Shown piece by piece: positions 1-9,026 of a DNA stretch of 64,000 bases; position 1 is the first letter of the stretch; each line of letters starts with the position of its first letter. The stretch is from Barnesiella sp. WM24. GTDB taxonomy: Bacteria > Bacteroidota > Bacteroidia > Bacteroidales > Muribaculaceae. Where the stretch lies: positions 354,714 to 418,713 of the forward strand of contig NZ_SPPC01000001.1 of NCBI RefSeq assembly GCF_004570975.1, written 5' to 3'. The notes under the pieces were generated by a model. That model was not told where the DNA came from and did not search any database. It was given only the letters and a program-made list of their open reading frames with translations. The translations under genes were made by a program, and so were the position numbers.

Positions 1-721
1 AGGTCCACGCCTTTTCAAAGATGTGGCTTAAAGGCAGGAAGCTGATTGACGTGTCCTTGTCGGAAAGCATCGTAAGGCGCTCCTGGTGGATTGCCATCGC
101 CGCGTCAAAACATGAGTGCAGCAAAATCGCGCCCTTGGGTTCACCTGTCGTGCCTGACGTATAGAGCAATGTGGCGATGTCATCGGGACGAGCCGCCTCC
201 GAGCGCGCCGCCACCTCCTTGCGACACAAGTCGCCGGCGGCAGCCCCAAGCTTTAGAAAATCCTCAAACGTAATTGTGTGAGAGTCGGCAGGATGCATCT
301 TCACCTTCTCATATGTGACAATCTGCTTGAGGCAGTGACATTTTTCAGCTACCTTACGGGCTATCTCATACTGCTCCTGGTTACCTACAAAAAGCAATGG
401 TATGCGTGCATCCTTTACAATGTATTCGACCTGCTCCTCGCTGCTTGTGGCATAGATGGAGACAGTAACGACACGATTGGCAAATGAGGCAAAATCAGTG
501 ACAAGGATGTCAGGACGATTTGCCGAGAATACGCCCACCGTATGAGTAGGCTCTATCCCAAGTATCTCAAGCGCACAAGCCGCCTTGTCAACGTCAGCGC
601 TGAAAGCGTTCCATGAAATCTCATCCCATGAGCCCTGCAATGTACTTTTGAAACAGAACACGGCTCTATCACCATATTTATGTGCCTGTTTGCGTACAAG
701 GCTCGTCAATATATTTGGCAT
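1..721 (-). CDS. Long-chain acyl-CoA synthetase (AMP-forming), partial
   Basis: N-terminal 240 residues of an AMP-dependent synthetase/ligase; the rest lies beyond the left edge. Reading leftward from ATG at 721 (MPNILTSLVRKQ...) the frame stays open to base 1. It carries the family's P-loop-like adenylation motif LLYTSGTTGEPKGAILLH near residues 215-232, followed by SFLPLSHIFEK, which is typical of FadD-type long-chain fatty acid-CoA ligases. Family knowledge: such enzymes activate fatty acids with ATP and CoA, usually at the inner membrane. A TAACTTTG -7 element lies about 20 bases upstream of the start. Exact substrate cannot be told from this fragment. Confidence 0.9.
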   Translation of the reverse strand, partial: MPNILTSLVRKQAHKYGDRAVFCFKSTLQGSWDEISWNAFSADVDKAACALEILGIEPTHTVGVFSANRPDILVTDFASFANRVVTVSIYATSSEEQVEYIVKDARIPLLFVGNQEQYEIARKVAEKCHCLKQIVTYEKVKMHPADSHTITFEDFLKLGAAAGDLCRKEVAARSEAARPDDIATLLYTSGTTGEPKGAILLHSCFDAAMAIHQERLTMLSDKDTSISFLPLSHIFEKAWT

Positions 722-741
722 AAACTTATAATTTGCTTGGA

Positions 742-749
742 CAAAGTTA
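742..749 (-). promoter_or_regulatory. Probable -7 promoter element of the acyl-CoA synthetase gene
   Basis: On the minus strand this reads TAACTTTG, matching the Bacteroidetes -7 consensus TAnnTTTG, about 20 bases upstream of the ATG at 721. No convincing TTG -33 element sits at the expected distance. The rest of 750-933 shows nothing else I can assign. Confidence 0.5.
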
Positions 750-933
750 ACCCCTACTCGCTACTTTATAACATTATATACGCCCTTTTCTCGCACGATA
801 TTAACATTCATTTACATTCTGTCGATTTATACCGTCCGAAATTAAGTATCTATAACACTATACCGTCATATATGACACCGGAGGCAAAGGCCAACACCCC
901 CACCCCCGGAAACAAACAAAAAGCCGAATTATA

Positions 934-1464
934 TTACAGGCGAAGCTTGAAGCCTACCTGAACAAGACCTTGCGCACCAAAACCGAGCTCGCCGAAGATA
1001 GAGAAGACATCAGTCAACCCTACAGTAGCTCCGATGGGGTTAATCTGAAATGCGAAATAGCCTTTGTCTTTGGTGTAATCGTCATCGTCATCATCCCAGG
1101 TCTCATGCATGATTACACAACCTACACCTACCTTTCCGTAGACTGTCACTATGCGGTTGCGATAGTAGTCATATCGACCGTTAAGCATGATGGCATGATA
1201 ATAGAAATGATTGTCATCCCATTTCTTTCTTGTTGTACTCGAAAATGTATAGGAAGGACCAATCCAGAAATTCGGTGCCACATTCACATTGACACCAAGA
1301 TTGAGCGCACCCCAGGCATTGTTTACGTCAGGGCCACCGTCATGACAGTCCATCGCGTCCATCTGGGTATAACCGCCGTAGCTTGCAAATATTTCTGTAC
1401 GTTGAGCCTGTGCTGTCATACAAAAACCGACCAATGCCATAAGGATGACTAAATACTTCTTCAT
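934..1464 (-). CDS. Outer-membrane beta-barrel protein, hypothetical
   Basis: 176 residues starting MKKYLVILMALVGFCMTAQAQ, a clean Sec signal peptide with cleavage after AQA; a longer upstream start would put about 23 extra residues before it and is unlikely. The mature part has alternating hydrophobic/aromatic strands (NFWIGPSYTFSS, MLNGRYDYY, VTVYGKVGVGCV, VFSIFGELGFGAQG) and ends in a strand with a terminal aromatic/Leu pattern (VQVGFKLRL), as in small porin-like barrels of Bacteroidetes. An acidic run of six or more Asp (WDDDDDDYTKD) probably lies in a surface loop and could bind cations; that is inference. Specific function unknown. Confidence 0.75.
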   Translation of the reverse strand: MKKYLVILMALVGFCMTAQAQRTEIFASYGGYTQMDAMDCHDGGPDVNNAWGALNLGVNVNVAPNFWIGPSYTFSSTTRKKWDDNHFYYHAIMLNGRYDYYRNRIVTVYGKVGVGCVIMHETWDDDDDDYTKDKGYFAFQINPIGATVGLTDVFSIFGELGFGAQGLVQVGFKLRL

Positions 1465-1532
1465 AATCGTGAATTTAGATTGTTTAAACGACATTAAATA
1501 TAGTTCCGAGATTTTAAACAATCTTAATGGCA

Positions 1533-2816
1533 CTATGGTTGAAAACGTATCAAAAATCTTGTGAGTCCATCATCATAGGTGCGCAGTGAAAAGGTGCATC
1601 CGTGACCGTTAAGCACCTCACTGACAAAGAGCAGCCCGAGTCCCCTGCCATCGGCCTTGGATGAAAAAAACGGTGTAAAAATTTTCTGACGTGTCTCCTT
1701 GTCAATGCCGGCGCCATTGTCGGCGATACATATTTCATGACCCGCGACTGACACGGTAATCTCTCCTTCGGTCCCGATGCTTTCGGCGGCATTCTTGACA
1801 AGATTTATCAACACCTGCTCCATCTGCACCTTGTCAAGCATGACGTTCACAGCCTCCGGCGATGTCCTGAATACAAGATTTATCTCCCTTACCGTACACA
1901 GGCTTTCAAGAAGCGGCAATGTCTCGGCAACAAAAACGTTAAGGTCACACTCCTCAAGCCGCGGCGCCGGAATCTTGACCACATCGGCAAACGAGGTGAT
2001 AAACCGGCTCATGCTCTCACACCGATGGCGACACACATCAAGAGCCTCAGCCATGTCAGGGTCTTCCGAAATCATGGATGCGGTCTCAAGCACTGAACTT
2101 ACTCCGGCCACCGAATTGTTGACCTCATGAGCCATCATCCTTATCACCTTTTCATAAGCAAATTTCTCCGCTTTCATCACTTCATCGGTGAGCTTCTCAA
2201 TCATGATGAACGGATGGGCATATCCCTTGTCCATAAACGACAGCCGCGCACAGCGGTAAATCATCGAGTCGCTGAGGCGCAAGGTCGTGGTTGTGTCCTG
2301 AGGGAGCGTCACCAGCGCCTCTGAGAGCGGGCTGTCGAGATCGGCGACCCTTTTTCCGGCAAGCGCCTTGCTCGCGTCGGCGTCAAGAAATTTAAGCGCG
2401 GCGTCATTAACCATCGTCACCCGGTCGTCATCGTCAAGGATGATTATACCCATAGGCGACGCGGCTATCAGCAGGTCAAGAAAATGATTCTGCTCCCTGA
2501 CTCTCAGGCGCTCCTCCTTCAGGCTTGCCATCATCCGGTTAAAGATGTCAACAAGGCGGTCGGCATCACTCTGCCCCACCGGAGAAAGCCGGCTGCTGAA
2601 ATCCTGTTCACGCAGGAGGTCCATACCATTGGCAATCGTATTTATCGGCTTGACAAGACGCGCATAAAACACCCATAGCAGCAACAAGCAGAGCGCCAGC
2701 AGTCCCTCGGCAATAAAAAAAGAAGATGACGCTGTGTGCCTGACTATCACAAGAAGCGCGACACATGCAATCACAATCAGCACCGACAGAATGATAAATA
2801 CAGGATTACGCTTCAT
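1533..2816 (-). CDS. Membrane sensor histidine kinase (NtrB-like) of the efflux operon
   Basis: 427 residues: two N-terminal membrane helices with almost no periplasmic loop (about 6-26 and 33-52), a HAMP-like linker (about 53-105), a PAS-like segment (about 110-200), the phospho-acceptor H-box MMAHEVNNS with His230, and a HATPase domain with N-box LVKNAAES, DNGAGI and GRGLGL. It should autophosphorylate and feed the NtrC-type regulator whose gene ends just upstream; the two overlap by four bases (ATGA), implying translational coupling. The near-absent periplasmic domain suggests sensing within the membrane or cytoplasm. It is the last gene of the leftward operon that starts near 12,883. Confidence 0.92.
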   Translation of the reverse strand: MKRNPVFIILSVLIVIACVALLVIVRHTASSSFFIAEGLLALCLLLLWVFYARLVKPINTIANGMDLLREQDFSSRLSPVGQSDADRLVDIFNRMMASLKEERLRVREQNHFLDLLIAASPMGIIILDDDDRVTMVNDAALKFLDADASKALAGKRVADLDSPLSEALVTLPQDTTTTLRLSDSMIYRCARLSFMDKGYAHPFIMIEKLTDEVMKAEKFAYEKVIRMMAHEVNNSVAGVSSVLETASMISEDPDMAEALDVCRHRCESMSRFITSFADVVKIPAPRLEECDLNVFVAETLPLLESLCTVREINLVFRTSPEAVNVMLDKVQMEQVLINLVKNAAESIGTEGEITVSVAGHEICIADNGAGIDKETRQKIFTPFFSSKADGRGLGLLFVSEVLNGHGCTFSLRTYDDGLTRFLIRFQP

Positions 2817-4147
2817 GTCGATATGCCGAATTTTTCCATGCGACGGTAAAGTGCCTGCCGGCTTATGCCAAGCTGCGACGCTGCAGCCGACAGATTGCCG
2901 CCACTCTTGGCAAGCGCATTCTCAATAGCCGCCTTCTCTATATCCTCAAGGCTTCCCGAGGCGGCTACGGAAGCCACGGTCATATCGGGGGCAAATGACG
3001 ACGCACTGCGAAACGCTCGCCCGTCAAGCACCGGCGACTGACTGATAATCATCGTGCGTTCAACAAGATTTTTCAGTTCGCGGATGTTGCCCGGATAAGG
3101 AAGCCCTGACAGATAATCGACGGCGTCGTCAGTAATGTCGGGCATCGCCATGCGGTTTGCCTTGCTGAACTGACGGGCAAAGTGGGCGACAAGCTCCGGG
3201 ATGTCCTCTTTACGGTCCCTCAGCGGCGGGAGCGTGACAGTTATAAGGCTTATGCGGTAAAACAGGTCCTCACGGAAAGTGCGGTCAGCGACCATCGCGG
3301 AAAGGTCGGCATTGGTCGCACACACGACACGTATATCGACCTTGCGAGGGACACTGTCGCCAAGCACCTCAAACGTGTGTTCCTGCAACACACGCAGCAG
3401 TTTTACCTGGGAGTTGACGTCAAGTTCACCTATCTCATCGAGAAATATAGTGCCCTTGTCGGCAACAGCAAAGCGTCCTTCACGGTCGGCGGCAGCTCCT
3501 GTAAACGCGCCCTTTTTATGACCAAACATCTCGCTCTCGAAAAGGGAGCGGGAGATTCCGCCAAGATTCACCTTTACAAACGGAGCCCCGTTGCGGCGAC
3601 TGTTGGCATGCAGGGTCTCCGCGACAAGTTCCTTGCCGGTGCCGTTTTCACCCATTATCAGTACAGGCGCGTCAGTAGCAGCCACGCGCCTCACTGTGTC
3701 AAGGACGCTCATCAGAGCCGGCGACGACCCGATAATGCGGGAGCGGTCAAACTCTCCTGCATCAGTCTTGCCGCCCGTCATATTGATAGCAGCCTCAATG
3801 CGTCCGAGAAGCGCCCGGTTGTCCCAGGGCTTGGTGATAAAATCAAACGCCCCTGCGCGAATCCCCTCCACAGCGAGAGGTATGCTCCCCCATGCCGTCA
3901 TCAAAATGACCGGAACATCGGGGTGAAATATCTTTATCTGCCTCAACAGGGTAAGCCCCTCGTCGCCGGTTGTGGCACGCGAAAAATTCATGTCGAGCAA
4001 CACAAGCTGCGGCGCAGCCTGCCTCACCACAGCCATCGCCTCGGCGGGACCGGCCACAGCCTTGACTTCATAACCGCCCTTCCGCAAAAGCATGGAGAGC
4101 GACAGTCTTATGGCATTGTCATCATCGACTATGAGTATCATCGGCAA
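2813..4147 (-). CDS. Sigma-54-dependent response regulator (NtrC family)
   Basis: 444 residues in three domains. The receiver has acidic residues VDDD at 7-10 and phospho-acceptor Asp52 in LLDMNF. The AAA+ sigma-54 activation domain has Walker A GENGTGKE, the sigma-54 contact loop GAFTGA and Walker B IFLDEIGEL. A C-terminal Fis-type helix-turn-helix follows (NLSAAASQLGISRQALYRR). It lies directly upstream of its kinase and downstream of the TolC gene. The sigma-54 promoter and palindromic sites before the first gene of this operon (12,916-13,003) are its likely target, so the system probably switches on its own efflux pump; that link is inference from position and motif. Confidence 0.95.
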   Translation of the reverse strand: MPMILIVDDDNAIRLSLSMLLRKGGYEVKAVAGPAEAMAVVRQAAPQLVLLDMNFSRATTGDEGLTLLRQIKIFHPDVPVILMTAWGSIPLAVEGIRAGAFDFITKPWDNRALLGRIEAAINMTGGKTDAGEFDRSRIIGSSPALMSVLDTVRRVAATDAPVLIMGENGTGKELVAETLHANSRRNGAPFVKVNLGGISRSLFESEMFGHKKGAFTGAAADREGRFAVADKGTIFLDEIGELDVNSQVKLLRVLQEHTFEVLGDSVPRKVDIRVVCATNADLSAMVADRTFREDLFYRISLITVTLPPLRDRKEDIPELVAHFARQFSKANRMAMPDITDDAVDYLSGLPYPGNIRELKNLVERTMIISQSPVLDGRAFRSASSFAPDMTVASVAASGSLEDIEKAAIENALAKSGGNLSAAASQLGISRQALYRRMEKFGIST

Positions 4148-4204
4148 ACTCCTTTTCTGTTTATCAATACAAAGATAAGAATATTACGCAACTTCAGGAA
4201 ACTG

Positions 4205-5692
4205 TCACCGCTTAATTATCGCCTCAACGTCGCTGTCGATGCCTGTCCCCGATGCAAAATCCCACAGGGTGAGGCTCCGCAGCTGATAGTAATAATACCA
4301 GTAGCGGAAAAGCTCGTTGATATATTCCTGACGCGAGAGATCTTTCCTCGACTGAGAGTCATTGAGGTCAAGCGTGGAAATCTTGCCGATCATGAATGTC
4401 TCGACATTGGTAGCATAGCGCTTCATAGCGATTGTGTCGGCGCGCGACGCGATGTCAAGCTGCGCCTGCTGATTGTTAAACCGCTCGACGAGGATAAATA
4501 TGTCTTGATTGAAGTTCATGGTCTCCTGACGCAGGCGGCTCTCCACGACTTCCCTGTTGCTTTCGGCGACCTTGACCTGACCGCGGCGCTTGCCCCAGTC
4601 AATAATAGGGATACGGAAGCCCACCTCCACCACCTGATTGTCTTTCAGCCGGTCGTAAGCGAGATTAAACCGTTCAGCCGTTCCGGTATAGCCCACCTGG
4701 GCAAAGAGCGTTATCTCTCGCAGGTTGCCCTTGGCCTTAGCCACCTCATAGTCGGCTTCAAGCTGACGTCGCCTTATGTTTTTAGAAAAAGAGTTATTTG
4801 CCTTTGCCTTTTCAAGCACATCATAATAATCAATCGCGGCATGAGGTACCGCCTCCGGCAATACAGGCTCCAGCTCGACTGTCTCGTCAAGGCCGAGAAA
4901 CGAGCGCAACTGAAACATCTTCGCCTTGAAATCGCTTTCCGAATCGGTCAGGGTCGACCTGTCGTTGAGCAGGTTAAGTTCAAGCTGTAGAAGGTCATTC
5001 TCGCTGATCTGCCCCATCTTGCGCTTTGCTTTCGCCACTTCATACAGCTTTACGGAATTGTCACAGTTCTGCCGCGCGGTAGCCAGGTTTTCCTTTGCCA
5101 TAAGCAGGCTGAAAAAGTAGTCGACGGCTCTCATAGCCACAGTCTCCGTGGCACTCAGAAACGCCGCCTTAGCCTCTTCATAACGCACCGGCTCGATGCG
5201 GCGGCTCCACTTTATATGGTTGACGCCAAATACAGGCTGACTCAAAGTAAGCGCCACAGGCACCGACATGAACCGGTCAAAGCGGTTGCCGTCAAGTTGC
5301 TTCAGATAGTCTATCGACGTGTTAAGCGACAGCTTTCCGCCTGTGAGCCATATATTCTGGTCAATCGACAGCACTCCGCTCATCTGAAGGTTATTATTGC
5401 GCACAAAGGTGTAGCTTCCGTCGTCAAGCTGATAGGTGCTGTAATTTTTGCGATAGCTCGGGATTGTAGCCTGAAAGTTCACTTCCGGCAGAAGGTCGGC
5501 GCGAAATGTGCGGTATTGCCAATAAGCGGTTTTCAGCTCGTTAAGAGCCACAGCCGCGTCAACGCTTTGTGTCCGCGCTGTGATAATAGCCTCTTCAAGT
5601 GTTATACGGCTCACAGCTTCGCCGCCGCTTGCCGCCATCACAGGGGCGGCAAGGGCGACAACTGCTGACAGGAGTGTTTTTCGTAAAAACAT
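4205..5692 (-). CDS. TolC-like outer-membrane efflux protein
   Basis: 495 residues with a signal peptide (MFLRKTLLSAVVALAAPVMAASG) and two long repeated helical/beta segments typical of the outer membrane efflux (TolC/OEP) fold, rich in coiled-coil Ala/Glu/Arg heptads. It would form the outer-membrane duct for the membrane-fusion protein and FtsX-type permeases encoded upstream in the same direction. Spacing to the preceding permease (36 bases) and following regulator gene (57 bases) fits a single operon. Confidence 0.92.
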   Translation of the reverse strand: MFLRKTLLSAVVALAAPVMAASGGEAVSRITLEEAIITARTQSVDAAVALNELKTAYWQYRTFRADLLPEVNFQATIPSYRKNYSTYQLDDGSYTFVRNNNLQMSGVLSIDQNIWLTGGKLSLNTSIDYLKQLDGNRFDRFMSVPVALTLSQPVFGVNHIKWSRRIEPVRYEEAKAAFLSATETVAMRAVDYFFSLLMAKENLATARQNCDNSVKLYEVAKAKRKMGQISENDLLQLELNLLNDRSTLTDSESDFKAKMFQLRSFLGLDETVELEPVLPEAVPHAAIDYYDVLEKAKANNSFSKNIRRRQLEADYEVAKAKGNLREITLFAQVGYTGTAERFNLAYDRLKDNQVVEVGFRIPIIDWGKRRGQVKVAESNREVVESRLRQETMNFNQDIFILVERFNNQQAQLDIASRADTIAMKRYATNVETFMIGKISTLDLNDSQSRKDLSRQEYINELFRYWYYYYQLRSLTLWDFASGTGIDSDVEAIIKR

Positions 5693-5728
5693 TCTATTCT
5701 AACTATTTATTAACCTTTAAATCAATAT

Positions 5729-6997
5729 CTATTCATTGTGGAGCGCGACAGCCGGGGTGATATGCATGGCTCGGTAAGCAGGGATTGCAATACCGACCAC
5801 AATCATAATCGCCATCACGATATAGGTCAAACCTCCGCACAGAGCAAGACGCCACCATGCGAAATAACCGTCACCTGCACCGTGCAGATAGGCGCTAAGT
5901 TCAAGATTGGCTATGTTGGCGTCTATCGCAATGGCAATAGGCGTAACCACGGTAAGTATCAGCAACCCTTCCCCGAAAAGCAGACGCAGAATATCGCCTG
6001 AAGTAGCTCCGCTCACCTTGCGCACTGCGATGTCGCGGGTGCGCTGCTGTGTCCTGAACCAGAATGTGCCGAGAAGTCCGAGAAATATATTGACCATCAG
6101 AAATCCCATTACGGTAAGCATGTTGCGTATTGTGTCCTTTTCCGCCTTTATATAGCTGTCGCGAAGTACAGAAAACGGTTTTATGTTTGATATATACATA
6201 TTGCCTATCCGGAAATGACGGTCGATGTCGGCACGAAGATTTTTCTCGAAATCTTTGTCCATGTTTTCCTTTACCCTGACTACCCATTCATTGGTGTTTA
6301 CATTGGTCAAGCGCTCCGGAATCACGATTGTGCGGTTCATCGGTCCCTGCAAAAACTCGGAGTATTTCACAGGTTTCAACACAGCTCCTACCCTCACTGT
6401 TCGTGTAGTGTCCCAGTCAATATAAACATCCTTACCCATAAGGTCGGCTGCATCCATGCCCGGATCCTTCTCCATCGACAGCAGATTCTCGCTTATCAAG
6501 ATTTCTCCCTTGTCGAGTATCTCGGCAAGTTGATCGGGAGTCTCCCCGTTGATGCCCTCGTAGCGGAATACCCTGACAAAATCAGGAGAGACCACTCGCC
6601 TTATAACATAACTTGACGTGTTTATCGTGTCATATTTGAGCATTGTGCCTGAATTGGAGCCGTTATAAGGATGAGAGTTCTGTCCCCTCCCTACAGCCTC
6701 TATCTCCGGACGGGCGCGCAAGCGGTCTTCCAACGTGTTCATCCATGACACCCATTCTTCCTCCGAAGCATCGGCGATATAATCAGGCGACTTTTCGTTC
6801 AAGTAAGACACATCCAGCCTATAGCAATGTTCCGTGTCAAAGCCGAGCGGCTCATTGTAGACTCTGTAATCGACATAGAAATAGTCGATTATATACCACA
6901 TCACCACACTCACAATAAGAAGCTCGATGGCGAGCCACAGATTGCTGCGCCATTCATTTTTTATCTGTTTAAATAGTTTCTGGTCCATAGATGTCAT
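5729..6997 (-). CDS. FtsX/MacB-type ABC transporter permease, fourth of four
   Basis: 422 residues starting MTSMDQKLFKQ, with the ATG overlapping the TGA of the preceding permease gene (ATGA); a longer start would intrude far into that gene. Layout: one N-terminal membrane helix (VSVVMWYIIDYF), a periplasmic MacB-like core, then three C-terminal helices with the FtsX motif (RTRDIAVRKVSGATSGDI). Such subunits couple ATP hydrolysis to mechanical movement of periplasmic partners rather than forming a classic channel. It probably pairs with the adjacent permease (6,994-8,286). Confidence 0.9.
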   Translation of the reverse strand: MTSMDQKLFKQIKNEWRSNLWLAIELLIVSVVMWYIIDYFYVDYRVYNEPLGFDTEHCYRLDVSYLNEKSPDYIADASEEEWVSWMNTLEDRLRARPEIEAVGRGQNSHPYNGSNSGTMLKYDTINTSSYVIRRVVSPDFVRVFRYEGINGETPDQLAEILDKGEILISENLLSMEKDPGMDAADLMGKDVYIDWDTTRTVRVGAVLKPVKYSEFLQGPMNRTIVIPERLTNVNTNEWVVRVKENMDKDFEKNLRADIDRHFRIGNMYISNIKPFSVLRDSYIKAEKDTIRNMLTVMGFLMVNIFLGLLGTFWFRTQQRTRDIAVRKVSGATSGDILRLLFGEGLLILTVVTPIAIAIDANIANLELSAYLHGAGDGYFAWWRLALCGGLTYIVMAIMIVVGIAIPAYRAMHITPAVALHNE

Positions 6998-8286
6998 AGT
7001 TTGGCGTTGAGTGCATTGACGACATTTATCCGCGAGGCTCTCCATGCAGGCAAGCCGGTACTCAACAGGTTAAGCACAAAACAGAATAAAATCGCCCACA
7101 GGAAAGTGGATGGCTGCACAAGCATCGTAATGTCCACTTTGGGCATCACCGACACCGTAGAATAGGGCGCGGTAAACAGGAATGAGCTGAAGACCCACGC
7201 AAATATCACACTCATAATCCACCCGAGCATGCCTGCGATAAGTGTAGTGACAAGATTTTCACCCACTATTCCTGCAAAAAGTTCGCTTCGTCGGCAACCG
7301 AACGCACGGCGCACACCGATTTCTTCCACCCTGCGGCGCAACCGGCTCTCTGACATGCTGCTCAGATTGACCGCCGGCACGATAAGCAATATCGCAAATA
7401 TAATCCAGCGCATACGTCGCGCCCCTTCGACATCAGGCTCTATATTAGCCCATGCGCCACATGCTTCCTTTTCCTGGTCGTAAGGGCGGTTGCGCGTAAT
7501 CATCTCCCATCCCGTCGATTCAATCTCCTTGTTCAACTGCCTTACGTTTTCCTCATATTCATGACGTATGCGGTCAAAATCATCGCGGTTGCGGGCAAGA
7601 ATAGTGACACCGAGCGAACCCATGATGTCGTAGTTCCACGTCCAATTAACCATATTGGTCGATGTAAACGGCACCCATACAGAGGCATAGGCATGTCCGG
7701 CAAGTGTTGACACATCCTTGACGACACCTGCCACCGTATAAGGCACATAATTAATCAGAATCTCTTTTCCGGCAACGTCAACACTGCCGAATAAACGGCG
7801 TGCCACACTCTCGCATATGACTGCCTCGGCAAGTCCGGAATCAAATGCCGCCTTATCGTAAGGTTTACCGCTCACGAAACTGAAATCAAATACTTTCCAG
7901 AAATTATCGTCGGTATTTCTAATGTCGACGCTTACTGCCTGTGACGCCGGAAGCGATACAGGCGCGGTGCTTGTGCCCGGCTCATATATGCTCACAGCCT
8001 CGGGAGTCTCCAATGCATAAAAAAGTTTACGCGCCGATTCATAGCTCAGCGGACCGTTGGACTCAAAGTAATTGTCAGCCCCGTCTACGGTCTTTATACT
8101 TGCCATTGACGCATGAAGCAGCCTGTCACGGTTGCTCTCCGGAGCAAAAGGCACCACTTTCACCTGCTGCAGCATCACGACCACCATAATCAGGAATATG
8201 GCAAGCGCCGTGCCGACAATGGAGATGATGCCGAGCATTTTCTGCGCTTTCAACTGCGCCAATGCCTGTCGGAATATATTTATCAT
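6994..8286 (-). CDS. FtsX/MacB-type ABC transporter permease, third of four
   Basis: 430 residues with an N-terminal helix (MLGIISIVGTALAIFLIMVVVML), a periplasmic MacB_PCD-like domain (about 45-280) and three C-terminal helices preceded by RRRVEEIGVRRAFGCRRSEL, the FtsX coupling helix. The gene lies 19 bases after the ATPase gene and overlaps the next permease by four bases. It differs clearly in sequence from the other three permeases, so the set is not a recent tandem duplication. Confidence 0.9.
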   Translation of the reverse strand: MINIFRQALAQLKAQKMLGIISIVGTALAIFLIMVVVMLQQVKVVPFAPESNRDRLLHASMASIKTVDGADNYFESNGPLSYESARKLFYALETPEAVSIYEPGTSTAPVSLPASQAVSVDIRNTDDNFWKVFDFSFVSGKPYDKAAFDSGLAEAVICESVARRLFGSVDVAGKEILINYVPYTVAGVVKDVSTLAGHAYASVWVPFTSTNMVNWTWNYDIMGSLGVTILARNRDDFDRIRHEYEENVRQLNKEIESTGWEMITRNRPYDQEKEACGAWANIEPDVEGARRMRWIIFAILLIVPAVNLSSMSESRLRRRVEEIGVRRAFGCRRSELFAGIVGENLVTTLIAGMLGWIMSVIFAWVFSSFLFTAPYSTVSVMPKVDITMLVQPSTFLWAILFCFVLNLLSTGLPAWRASRINVVNALNAKL

Positions 8287-8305
8287 AACCTGTCGATTTT
8301 AATAT

Positions 8306-8977
8306 TTACTTTACCTGTCGACCGTCAAAGAAGCGAATAATCCTGTCGGTCAGCTTAGCCTGGTCTTCATTATGGGTAACCATGACGATTGTGCGTCCGT
8401 CATTCTTGTTCAGGTCATGAAGCAGCTCCATCACCTCCGCGCCCATCTTTGAGTCAAGGTTACCTGTAGGCTCGTCGGCGAGGATAATTTCGGGATTTCC
8501 GACAATCGCACGCGCTATCGCCACTCTCTGACACTGTCCGCCGGAAAGCTGCGACGGCATGTGGCGCATGCGGTGGCTCAGTCCTACCCGTTCAAGCATC
8601 TCCTTGGCAAAACGCGTGCGCTCCGATGCCTTCATCTTGCGGTAAAGCAGCGGCAGCTCCACATTGTCAATGACATTGAGAGAATTGATAAGGTGAAAAC
8701 TCTGGAATACAAATCCAAGATTCTTGTTGCGGAATGATGACAGATTGCTGTCGTTCATGCCGGTCACGTTCACTCCGTCGATCTCCACAGTGCCGCCGGT
8801 AGGAGTGTCGAGCAGCCCTATGACATTGAGCAGCGTGGACTTTCCGCATCCGGAAGGTCCCATGATACTTACAAACTCACCTTTTTCAACCTCTATATTC
8901 ACGTTTTCGAGAGCAAGGGTCTCGATTTCATCGGTACGGTAGATTTTGTTGACTCCGCTAAGTTTAATGATTGCCAT
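8306..8977 (-). CDS. ABC transporter ATPase, MacB/LolD type
   Basis: 223 residues from MAIIKLSGVNKIYR; an upstream in-frame ATG adds a lysine/asparagine-rich dozen residues and looks less likely. It has Walker A GPSGCGKST (about 38-46), signature QLSGGQCQR, Walker B ILADEPTGNLD and the switch histidine in MVTHNEDQ. This is the only ATPase in an operon with four FtsX permeases, two encoded on either side, so it probably energises two heterodimeric pairs or one composite pump. Family knowledge: relatives drive MacAB-TolC-type export of peptides, lipids or antibiotics from the periplasm. Confidence 0.95.
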   Translation of the reverse strand: MAIIKLSGVNKIYRTDEIETLALENVNIEVEKGEFVSIMGPSGCGKSTLLNVIGLLDTPTGGTVEIDGVNVTGMNDSNLSSFRNKNLGFVFQSFHLINSLNVIDNVELPLLYRKMKASERTRFAKEMLERVGLSHRMRHMPSQLSGGQCQRVAIARAIVGNPEIILADEPTGNLDSKMGAEVMELLHDLNKNDGRTIVMVTHNEDQAKLTDRIIRFFDGRQVK

Positions 8978-9026
8978 ATTTTTATATATTTTCTTTGGTT
9001 TATTAATATTCAATTATCATCGTTTA

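Noticed and set aside
3182..4990. Long (602-codon) rightward open frame opposite the response regulator and TolC genes
   Set aside because: It lies antisense to two clearly recognisable genes, has no domain, and results from codon bias in high-GC third positions.
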